Positions 8,071 through 15,215 of a DNA stretch of 64,000 nucleotides are shown here, in pieces. The DNA lies in contig NZ_LT607422.1 of assembly GCF_900095225.1 (NCBI RefSeq), forward strand, positions 158,988-222,987. Direction: 5' to 3'. The stretch comes from Pseudomonas sp. UMAB-08. GTDB lineage: Bacteria > Pseudomonadota > Gammaproteobacteria > Pseudomonadales > Pseudomonadaceae. Numbering within the stretch: position 1 is the stretch's first letter; each line of letters opens with the position of its first letter. The translations under genes were made by a program, and so were the position numbers. Below the pieces are notes generated by a model that ran no database searches, had not been told where the DNA came from, and worked only from the letters and a program-made list of their open reading frames with translations.

Positions 8071-9564
8071 TTACAACTTGATCCAGGTCGCCTTCAGCTC
8101 GGTGTACTTGTCGAACGCATGCAGCGATTTATCGCGGCCGTTGCCCGACTGCTTGAACCCGCCGAACGGTGCGGTCATGTCGCCGCCATCGTACTGGTTG
8201 ATCCACACGCTGCCGGCACGCAGCGCCTTGGCCGTCAGATGAGCCTTGGACAGGTTGGCGGTCCACACAGCCGCCGCCAGGCCATAAGGCGTGTCGTTGG
8301 CGATCTGGATAGCTTCTTCGACGGTATCGAAGGCAATCACCGACAGCACCGGGCCGAAAATTTCTTCCTGCGCGATTTTCATCGCGTTGCTGACGCCGTC
8401 AAAAATCGTCGGTTCAACATAGGTGCCGCCCGTTTCCTGCAGCGTGCGCTTGCCGCCTGCGACCAACGTGGCACCATCGGCATGACCCGACTCGATGTAA
8501 GACAACACGGTGTTCAACTGCTGGGTATCGACCACCGCCCCCACATTGGTTTGCGGGTCCAGCGGATTACCTGGCTTCCAGGCCTTGAGCGCTTCGATCA
8601 CCAGCGGCAGGAACGTGTCCTTGATCGAGCGTTCGACCAGCAGACGCGAACCCGCAGTGCACACTTCGCCCTGGTTGAAGGCGATAGCGCCAGCAGCCGA
8701 TTCGGCAGCGGCGTGCAGATCCGGTGCGTCAGCAAATACGATATTCGGGCTCTTGCCACCGGCTTCCAGCCAGATGCGCTTCATGTTCGACTCGCCGGAA
8801 TAAATCAGCAACTGTTTGGCGGTTCTGGTCGAGCCGGTGAAGACCAGCGTGTCGACATCCATGTGCAGGGCCAGCGCCTTGCCGACGGTGTGACCATAGC
8901 CAGGCAGCACGTTGAGCACACCCGCCGGGATACCGGCTTCAACCGCCAGTTGGGCGATGCGGATAGCGGTCAACGGCGATTTTTCCGACGGTTTCAGGAT
9001 GACCGAGTTGCCGGTGGACAACGCTGGACCGAGTTTCCAGCAGGCCATCATCAGCGGGAAGTTCCACGGCACGATGGCCGCCACAACACCGATGGGCTCG
9101 CGCGTCACCAGACCCAGTTGGTCGTGGGGCGTGGCGGCCACTTCATCGTAAATTTTATCGATCGCTTCACCGCTCCAGCTCAGCGCCTGGGCGGCACCGG
9201 GGACATCGATGTTCAGCGAGTCACTGATCGGCTTGCCCATGTCGAGGGTTTCGAGCAGAGCCAATTCTTCAGCGTTCTGTTTCAACAGACCGGCAAAACG
9301 GATCATCGCCGCCTTGCGTTTGACAGGGGCCAGACGTGACCACACGCCAGAGTTGAACGTAGCGCGGGCACTGTCGACCGCATGCTGGGCGTCGGCAATG
9401 TCGCAGCTGGCAACCTGTGCCAGGACGCGGCCATCGACCGGGCTGATGCATTCGAAGGTGGCGCCAGAAACCGCAGCGGTGTACTCACCGTTGATGTAAG
9501 CACGGCCTTCGATCTTCAGATCCTTGGCACGTTGTTCCCAGTCAGCACGAGTCAGGGTGGTCAT
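8071..9564 (-). CDS. puuC: Aldehyde dehydrogenase, PuuC/KauB-like
   Basis: 497-residue NAD(P)-dependent aldehyde dehydrogenase, the usual PuuC length. The catalytic cysteine is C302 (GEVCTAGSR) and the general base E267 (LEAGGKSPN); the cofactor segment FTGSTRTAK is at about 242-250. PuuC-type enzymes oxidise gamma-glutamyl-gamma-aminobutyraldehyde and related omega-amino aldehydes in polyamine degradation. Start at 9564 has a strong AGGAGG; an upstream in-frame ATG at 9603 lacks one. The gene order (oxidase, MFS, dehydrogenase, cupin) resembles the P. aeruginosa pauB/kauB region as I recall it. Exact substrate is inferred. Confidence 0.9.
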   Translation of the reverse strand: MTTLTRADWEQRAKDLKIEGRAYINGEYTAAVSGATFECISPVDGRVLAQVASCDIADAQHAVDSARATFNSGVWSRLAPVKRKAAMIRFAGLLKQNAEELALLETLDMGKPISDSLNIDVPGAAQALSWSGEAIDKIYDEVAATPHDQLGLVTREPIGVVAAIVPWNFPLMMACWKLGPALSTGNSVILKPSEKSPLTAIRIAQLAVEAGIPAGVLNVLPGYGHTVGKALALHMDVDTLVFTGSTRTAKQLLIYSGESNMKRIWLEAGGKSPNIVFADAPDLHAAAESAAGAIAFNQGEVCTAGSRLLVERSIKDTFLPLVIEALKAWKPGNPLDPQTNVGAVVDTQQLNTVLSYIESGHADGATLVAGGKRTLQETGGTYVEPTIFDGVSNAMKIAQEEIFGPVLSVIAFDTVEEAIQIANDTPYGLAAAVWTANLSKAHLTAKALRAGSVWINQYDGGDMTAPFGGFKQSGNGRDKSLHAFDKYTELKATWIKL

Positions 9565-9733
9565 ACGAGTGTCCTCCTGTTGTTTTTTGAATACGGATGG
9601 CATCAGCCAAGGGCAACCACCACCCTAAACCAAGTGACTGGGGAATTTCCAATATATTTGACACTTGAGGCCAAACGGCGTTTTGTTGTTCATTTTATTC
9701 AACATGAAACGCGTTAGCGGGGAGCGAATCACG

Positions 9734-10096
9734 ATGAACATCGAAAATATTGTCGACTTCAGCCATGCCAATACCACGCCAGAGCACTACGTGCCCGCGC
9801 CAGAAAAAATCCTCAAGGGCAACCCCGAGCAAACCGTCTACAACCATTACAACAGCCCTTGCGGCCAACTCAGCGCTGGCGTTTGGGAAGGTGAAATCGG
9901 TCAATGGACGGTGAATTACACCGAACATGAGTATTGCGAAATCGTGCAGGGCGTATCGGTGCTACGCGACGAGGATGGCAACGCAAAAACCCTGCGTGCC
10001 GGTGATCGCTTTGTGATTCCTGCGGGCTTCAAAGGCACCTGGGAAGTGCTGGAAGCCTGTCGCAAGGTGTATGTGGTGTTCGAACAGAAGGTCTGA
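9734..10096 (+). CDS. Cupin-domain protein (DUF861/EutQ-like)
   Basis: 120-residue single cupin. The double-stranded beta-helix segments WTVNYTEHEYCEIVQG and RAGDRFVIPAGFKGTWEV are characteristic of the DUF861 (cupin_3) group related to ureidoglycine aminohydrolase and EutQ. The histidine and glutamates around TEHEYCE could bind a metal. The start at 9734 (MNIENIVDF) is supported by GGGGAGCG upstream; the longer frame from 9665 encodes an atypical leader. Divergent from the aldehyde dehydrogenase by 169 bp, so the two may share regulation. No function is assigned. Confidence 0.82.
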   Translation: MNIENIVDFSHANTTPEHYVPAPEKILKGNPEQTVYNHYNSPCGQLSAGVWEGEIGQWTVNYTEHEYCEIVQGVSVLRDEDGNAKTLRAGDRFVIPAGFKGTWEVLEACRKVYVVFEQKV

Positions 10097-10128
10097 GTAG
10101 CGGCTGCTTTCGCTGAAATTCAGACACA

Positions 10129-10158
10129 AAAAAACCCGCCTTCTCAGGCGGGTTTTTT
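10129..10158. terminator. Bidirectional terminator between cupin gene and rpmG
   Basis: A perfect stem ACCCGCCT/AGGCGGGT with loop TCTC is flanked by A5 on the left and T6 on the right, so it can terminate the cupin transcript on the plus strand and the rpmBG transcript on the minus strand. Confidence 0.9.
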
Positions 10159-10176
10159 CGTAAAAAGCGAAATCAA

Positions 10177-10332
10177 TTACTTGATTTTGGCTTCTTTGTA
10201 GATCACGTGCTTACGAGCAACCGGATCGAATTTTTTAATTTCGATTTTGTCCGGAGTGGTGCGCTTGTTCTTATCGGTGGTGTAGAAGTGGCCTGTGTTA
10301 GCGCTCGACACCAAACGGATCAATTCACGCAT
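10177..10332 (-). CDS. rpmG: 50S ribosomal protein L33
   Basis: 51-residue basic protein of the large ribosomal subunit beginning MRELIRLVSSANTGHFYTT and ending KHVIYKEAKIK. The NTGHFYTTDKNKRT segment is typical of L33. It lacks the CxxC zinc pair found in some L33 proteins, so it is the zinc-independent form. It follows rpmB by 11 bp in a two-gene operon. Confidence 0.97.
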   Translation of the reverse strand: MRELIRLVSSANTGHFYTTDKNKRTTPDKIEIKKFDPVARKHVIYKEAKIK

Positions 10333-10343
10333 GATTATCTCCC

Positions 10344-10580
10344 TTAGACCTTAGCGCCATTGGCGCGAATTTCGAGAAGAATGACATCAATGCCACGCTT
10401 GTCGATGATACGCATGCCTTTGGCAGATACGCGCAGACGCACAAAACGATTCTCGGACTCGACCCAGAAGCGGTGATGCTGCAGGTTCGGCAGGAAACGA
10501 CGACGGGTTTTGTTGTTTGCGTGGGAAATGTTATTCCCGGTTACCGGACCCTTACCGGTAACTTGACATACTCTCGACAT
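10344..10580 (-). CDS. rpmB: 50S ribosomal protein L28
   Basis: 78-residue ribosomal protein starting MSRVCQVTGKGPVTGNNISH, with the family segment NNKTRRRFLPNLQ and RLRVSAKGMRIIDKRG. The usual length is 77-78. First gene of rpmB-rpmG. The sole cysteine C5 is not the CxxC zinc form. The mRNA leader of about 140 nt carries hairpins (see region 10581-10944). Confidence 0.97.
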   Translation of the reverse strand: MSRVCQVTGKGPVTGNNISHANNKTRRRFLPNLQHHRFWVESENRFVRLRVSAKGMRIIDKRGIDVILLEIRANGAKV

Positions 10581-10605
10581 GCCTCAGCCCTCTAAAACCA
10601 CATGC

Positions 10606-10624
10606 CCAACCCGGCATGGGTTGG
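10606..10624 (-). promoter_or_regulatory. Hairpin in the rpmB leader
   Basis: CCAACCC (10606-10612) pairs perfectly with GGGTTGG (10618-10624) over a 5-nt loop, 26 nt upstream of the rpmB start on the transcript. It might be a site for autogenous control, as leader structures are for other ribosomal-protein operons; there is no direct evidence. Confidence 0.4.
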
Positions 10625-10729
10625 CCGCTTAATCTCTCAGTCATTTGGCGCCAGGCGCCGCGTTTCTTTAGGGGTCTTACCGGCCACACCTACAAACGAA
10701 GGAACCGGGCCCCTAGAAAAGAGCGCTGC

Positions 10730-10758
10730 TTTATATCAGAAACCCTGAGATGCAACAA
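10730..10758 (-). promoter_or_regulatory. Candidate sigma-70 promoter for rpmB-rpmG
   Basis: On the minus strand TTGTTG (10753-10758) and TATAAA (10730-10735) are separated by exactly 17 bp, a good sigma-70 arrangement with a 5/6 match at -10. It would give a 5' leader of about 140 nt to the rpmB start at 10580. The rest of the 364-bp gap (10581-10944) shows only a GGCGCC repeat near 10648 and no further gene. Confidence 0.6.
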
Positions 10759-10944
10759 CAACACATGCACATTACCTTGTTTTGGCAGACCGTGTTTCGC
10801 CTTCAGGCTCAGTCCGTGCGGGCACGGCAAGAAATATACCGCTCGTCGCGCCAGACGGATTGTCCTGCGCCGATGCATAGTCTAGGGTAAGTCTCTCACC
10901 AGACTGCGCCCGCAGATGGGGCCCTCTCTGACAGGAATATCGCC

Positions 10945-12543
10945 ATGCGTCTTACGCGTTTCGCAGCCCTTTCGCTCCTGCTCGCGCCCTTTTTCAGCAC
11001 ATTGCCGGCTCAGGCTGCGACCACCCTCAGCGTCTGCACCGAAGCCAGCCCCGAAGGGTTTGACGTTGTGCAGTACAACTCGCTGACGACGACCAACGCC
11101 TCCGCCGACGTGCTCATGAACCGCTTGGTGGAGTTCGATGCGCAGAGCGGCAAACTGCTGCCCAGTCTGGCTGAACGCTGGAGTGTCTCGGCGGATGGCC
11201 TGACCTACGACTTCAAACTACGCGCCGGGGTGAAGTTTCACCACACCGATTACTTCAATCCGACCCGTGACCTGACCGCAGAAGACGTCCAGTTCAGCTT
11301 CCAGCGCATGCTCGACCCGGCCAACCCGTGGCACAAGGTCGCCCAAAGCGGCTTTCCGCATGCACAATCGATGCAGTTACCCGCACTGATCAAGAATATT
11401 GAAGCACCTGATGCGCTCACCGTCCGCTTTACCCTCAACCACCCGGACTCGACCTTCCTGGCAACGCTGAGCATGGGGTTTGCGTCGATCTATTCCGCCG
11501 AATACACCGCGCAGCTGCTGAAGGCGGGCACCCCGGAAAAACTTAACAGCCAACCTGTCGGCACCGGTCCATTCGTCTTCAAGCGCTTCCAGAAGGACGC
11601 TGTGGTGCGTTACGCCGCCAACCCGGACTACTTCGGCGGCAAGCCCGCCGTCGACGCGCTGGTGTATGCGATCACGCCGGACGCCAACGTGCGACTGCAG
11701 AAAATCCGCCAGAACGAGTGCCAGATCACTCTTTCACCCAAGCCTCTGGATATTCAGGCCGCCAGCAAAGACCCACAGCTGAAAATCGAAAAAAACGCAG
11801 CGTTCATGACCGCGTTTGTCGCGATGAACAGCCAGCATCCGCCGCTGGACAAGCCTGAAGTTCGCCAGGCGATCAACCTCGCTTTCGATAAAAACAGCTA
11901 CCTCAAAGCGGTGTTCGAAGACACCGCTGAAAACGCGACCGGGGTGTATCCACCCAACACCTGGAGCTACGCTAAAGACCTTCCCGGCTATCAGCATAAT
12001 CCGGCCAAAGCCCGTGAGTTGCTGGCCAAAGCCGGTCTCAAGGATGGCTTCAAAACCACGATCTGGACGCGCCCGTCCGGCAGTTTGCTCAACCCGAACC
12101 CGAGCCTCGGCGCGCAATTGTTGCAGGCGGACCTGGCTGCCGTCGGGATCAAGGCCGAGATCAAAGTCATCGAGTGGGGCGAGTTGATTCGTCGCGCCAA
12201 GGCTGGCGAGCATGACCTGCTGTTCATGGGCTGGGCAGGCGATAACGGCGACCCGGATAACTTCCTGACACCGCAGTTCTCCTGCGCCGCCGTAACCTCA
12301 GGGACCAACTTCGCCCGTTATTGCGACCAGGGCCTGGACAAACTGATCAGCGCAGGCAAGGCCACCAGCGATCAAGCCGAGCGCAGCGCCTTGTATCTCA
12401 AGGCTCAGACGCAGATCCAGCAACAGGCCTTGTGGCTGCCGCTGGCACACCCGACCGCCGCCGCAGTGACGCGCAAAGACGTACAGGGTTATCAGGTGAG
12501 TCCGTTCGGTCGTCAGGACTTTTCCCACGTCATATTGAAATAG
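10945..12543 (+). CDS. Periplasmic peptide-binding protein of an ABC importer (SBP family 5)
   Basis: 532-residue solute-binding protein of the DppA/OppA type. An N-terminal signal peptide (RFAALSLLLAPFFSTLPAQA, cleavage after AQA near residue 25) precedes TTLSVCTEASPEGFDVVQYN. The family segments LAERWSVSADGLTYDFKLR, FHHTDYF and LLFMGWAGDNGDPDNF are present. It stands alone, with no permease or ATPase genes next to it, so it must use a transporter encoded elsewhere. Dipeptide or related substrates are likely by family; the specific ligand is unknown. Confidence 0.92.
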   Translation: MRLTRFAALSLLLAPFFSTLPAQAATTLSVCTEASPEGFDVVQYNSLTTTNASADVLMNRLVEFDAQSGKLLPSLAERWSVSADGLTYDFKLRAGVKFHHTDYFNPTRDLTAEDVQFSFQRMLDPANPWHKVAQSGFPHAQSMQLPALIKNIEAPDALTVRFTLNHPDSTFLATLSMGFASIYSAEYTAQLLKAGTPEKLNSQPVGTGPFVFKRFQKDAVVRYAANPDYFGGKPAVDALVYAITPDANVRLQKIRQNECQITLSPKPLDIQAASKDPQLKIEKNAAFMTAFVAMNSQHPPLDKPEVRQAINLAFDKNSYLKAVFEDTAENATGVYPPNTWSYAKDLPGYQHNPAKARELLAKAGLKDGFKTTIWTRPSGSLLNPNPSLGAQLLQADLAAVGIKAEIKVIEWGELIRRAKAGEHDLLFMGWAGDNGDPDNFLTPQFSCAAVTSGTNFARYCDQGLDKLISAGKATSDQAERSALYLKAQTQIQQQALWLPLAHPTAAAVTRKDVQGYQVSPFGRQDFSHVILK

Positions 12544-12622
12544 ACGCAGGACGAAAATAACGCGCTGTACATTTTTCGTACGATAAACAGGCCGCGCCCC
12601 CGCTGTGCGCGGCCTGTGCCTC

Positions 12623-13297
12623 TCACATCAAACCGGCTTCGACCATCGACAACGGGTCGCCATCACCGATGATGAAGTGATCGAGCACCTTCACGTCGAT
12701 CATGTCCAGGGCGTCCTTGAGCAGGTGGGTCAGCCTGCAGTCATCCTCGCTGGGGTCGGGCACGCCGGACGGATGGTTGTGGCACAGGATCAACGCCGCC
12801 GCATTGTGAGCCAGGGCGCGCTTGACCACTTGCCGGGGATGGACCTCGGCGCAACTGATCGATCCTCGAAACAACGCCTCGAACGCCAACACCCGATGCT
12901 TGGTGTCCAGAAACAGGCAGGCGAAAACCTCGTGCGGCTCATGCCGGAGCTGCGCCTTGAGGTAGTCACGCACACCTTGCGGGTTCTCCAGGCTTGAATC
13001 GCGCTTCAAACGTTCGGCCATATGCCGACGAGACATCTCCATCACCGCCTGCAACTGCGCGAACTTTGCAGGGCCCAGCCCCAACTCCAGGCAGAAGGTT
13101 TGCAGATCAGCCTCCAGCAACGACCTGAGGCTGCCAAATTGCTTCAGCAAATGTCGCGCAAGGTCCACGGCGCTTTTTCCGGCAACACCCGTGCGCAAAA
13201 AAATCGCCAACAGTTCGGCATCGGAAAGGCTCGCCGCCCCCTGCTCAAGAAGCTTCTCCCGCGGACGCTCGGCCGCAGGCCAATCACGAATACTCAT
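12623..13297 (-). CDS. radC: RadC-family JAMM/MPN protein
   Basis: 224-residue protein with an N-terminal helix-hairpin-helix region (SLSDAELLAIFLRTG, about 20-40) and a C-terminal MPN domain whose metal motif HNHPSG is at 173-178 with the aspartate at 186 completing the HxHx10D pattern. Historically named as a DNA-repair gene, but the repair phenotype was later attributed elsewhere; biochemical function is uncertain. It is divergent from coaBC across 132 bp, as in many gammaproteobacteria. Confidence 0.93.
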   Translation of the reverse strand: MSIRDWPAAERPREKLLEQGAASLSDAELLAIFLRTGVAGKSAVDLARHLLKQFGSLRSLLEADLQTFCLELGLGPAKFAQLQAVMEMSRRHMAERLKRDSSLENPQGVRDYLKAQLRHEPHEVFACLFLDTKHRVLAFEALFRGSISCAEVHPRQVVKRALAHNAAALILCHNHPSGVPDPSEDDCRLTHLLKDALDMIDVKVLDHFIIGDGDPLSMVEAGLM

Positions 13298-13429
13298 AGC
13301 ACCTCCATGTGTGTGGGGACCGCTGTTCCCGTGCGGTCGCTGTGCTATCTTAGCCCATCTTTTTTGCGCGGCGATCTGGCCTGGGGAGGCGTCATCGCCG
13401 TCGCGTTCACTCGACTAAAAGGCACGCCT

Positions 13430-14638
13430 ATGCAGCGGCTGTATCGAAAACGCATTGTTCTCGGCGTCGGCGGCGGCATCGCCGCCTACAAGAGCGCCGA
13501 ACTGGTCCGTCGGTTACGCGACCAGGGCGCAGAAGTGCGTGTTGTCATGACCCGCGGCGGCAGTGAATTCATCACGCCCCTGACCATGCAAGCCTTGTCC
13601 GGTAATCCGGTGCACATGGATTTGCTCGACCCGGCCGCGGAAGCCGCCATGGGCCATATCGAGCTGGCCAAGTGGGCCGACCTGGTGCTGATCGCCCCGG
13701 CTACCGCCGACCTGATCGCACGCCTGGCCCAAGGCATCGCCAATGACCTGTTGACCACCGTCGTGCTGGCCACTGACGCCTCTGTAGCGATTGCCCCGGC
13801 AATGAACCAGGCGATGTGGCGCGATCCAGCGACGCAGGCCAACACCCGACTGCTCGAAGAGCGCGGCATGCGCATGTTCGGTCCAGCATCGGGCAGCCAG
13901 GCCTGCGGCGATGTCGGCTTCGGCCGCATGCTCGAAGCGGACGAACTGGCGCAACGTGCTGCCGATTGTTTCCGCCGCGAGTCGCTGACCGGCAGGCATG
14001 TCCTGATCACCGCCGGCCCGACCCAGGAAAACATCGACCCGGTGCGCTACATCACCAACCACAGCTCGGGGAAAATGGGGTTTGCCTTGGCCGAAGCGGC
14101 GGTTGAAGCCGGCGCACGGGTGACCTTGATCACCGGCCCGGTCAATCTGCCAACCCCGGATCGCGTCACGCGGATCGACGTGGTCAGTGCCCGCGACATG
14201 CTCGCTGCCTGCGAAGCCGCGATCCCCTGCGATCTGTTTATCGCTTCCGCTGCGGTGGCCGATTACCGCCCCGAAGTGGTCGCACCGCACAAGCTCAAAA
14301 AAGACCCCAGCAACGGTGACGGCCTGCTGTTGCAGATGGTCCGCAACCCGGACATTCTTGCCACGATTGCTGGCCGCCCGGACCGTCCATTCAGTGTCGG
14401 CTTCGCTGCCGAAACCGAACATTTGCTCGACTATGCTGCACGCAAGCTCAAGGACAAGAACCTGGACCTGATCGTCGCCAACGATGTGGCTAACCCCAGC
14501 ATCGGTTTCAATAGCGAAGAGAATGCGTGCAGCGTGATTGACCGGGCGCTGCACGAAACTTTTTTTGCCCAGACCAGCAAAGGCAAGATTGCCCGCCAGC
14601 TGATCACTTTTATCGCCGACCGTCTGAACCAGGTTTAA
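13430..14638 (+). CDS. coaBC: Bifunctional phosphopantothenoylcysteine decarboxylase/synthetase
   Basis: 402-residue CoA-biosynthesis enzyme. The N-terminal CoaC flavoprotein domain (1-190) shows the GGGIAAYKS start, active-site H76 (GHIELAKWADL) and the PAMNQAMW motif that binds substrate; the C-terminal CoaB domain (from about 190) carries GPTQENIDPVRYITNHSSG and the lysine-rich KLKK strap. It joins cysteine to 4'-phosphopantothenate with CTP and decarboxylates the product. The start at 13430 (MQRLYRKRIVLG) is chosen by homology; the open frame extends upstream into the radC divergent region. Followed by dut after 6 bp. Confidence 0.96.
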   Translation: MQRLYRKRIVLGVGGGIAAYKSAELVRRLRDQGAEVRVVMTRGGSEFITPLTMQALSGNPVHMDLLDPAAEAAMGHIELAKWADLVLIAPATADLIARLAQGIANDLLTTVVLATDASVAIAPAMNQAMWRDPATQANTRLLEERGMRMFGPASGSQACGDVGFGRMLEADELAQRAADCFRRESLTGRHVLITAGPTQENIDPVRYITNHSSGKMGFALAEAAVEAGARVTLITGPVNLPTPDRVTRIDVVSARDMLAACEAAIPCDLFIASAAVADYRPEVVAPHKLKKDPSNGDGLLLQMVRNPDILATIAGRPDRPFSVGFAAETEHLLDYAARKLKDKNLDLIVANDVANPSIGFNSEENACSVIDRALHETFFAQTSKGKIARQLITFIADRLNQV

Positions 14639-14644
14639 TCACGC

Positions 14645-15100
14645 ATGCATGCTTTACAAGCCAAAATCCTCGACCCTCGCATTGGTAGCGACTTCCCTCT
14701 TCCGGCCTACGCCACCGAGGGCTCCGCCGGTCTCGACCTGCGCGCGATGCTGCAAGAAGACACGACCATCGAACCGGGCCAGACCCTGCTGATCCCCACC
14801 GGGCTGTCGATTTACATTGGCGATCCCGGCCTCGCCGCGTTGATCCTGCCGCGCTCGGGCCTTGGCCATAAACACGGCATTGTGCTGGGCAATCTGGTCG
14901 GCTTGATCGACTCCGATTACCAGGGCGAGTTGATGGTGTCCTGCTGGAACCGCGGCCAGACCGCCTTCAAAATCTCGATCGGCGAACGCCTTGCTCAACT
15001 GGTACTGGTGCCGGTCGTACAAGCACACTTCGAGTTGGTCGAAGAGTTCGACGAAAGCCAGCGTGGTGCTGGCGGTTTTGGTCATTCGGGCAGTCACTGA
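14645..15100 (+). CDS. dut: dUTP pyrophosphatase
   Basis: 151-residue homotrimeric dUTPase, the standard length. Motifs: AGLDLRA, PRSGLGHKHGI, GLIDSDYQGE and the C-terminal RGAGGFGHSG arm that closes over the active site. It removes dUTP and supplies dUMP for thymidylate synthesis. It lies 6 bp after coaBC, the conserved coaBC-dut order, and before algC. Confidence 0.97.
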   Translation: MHALQAKILDPRIGSDFPLPAYATEGSAGLDLRAMLQEDTTIEPGQTLLIPTGLSIYIGDPGLAALILPRSGLGHKHGIVLGNLVGLIDSDYQGELMVSCWNRGQTAFKISIGERLAQLVLVPVVQAHFELVEEFDESQRGAGGFGHSGSH

Positions 15101-15215
15101 AACAACGTCTAAAATGGCCACTTGAACCCTGACCCGGCCGTTTGGGCCCTAACGGACACCAAACGGCTCAGGAAAGACCCTTTGCGATTCAGGATGAATA
15201 CCGGGGAGAGGTGAT

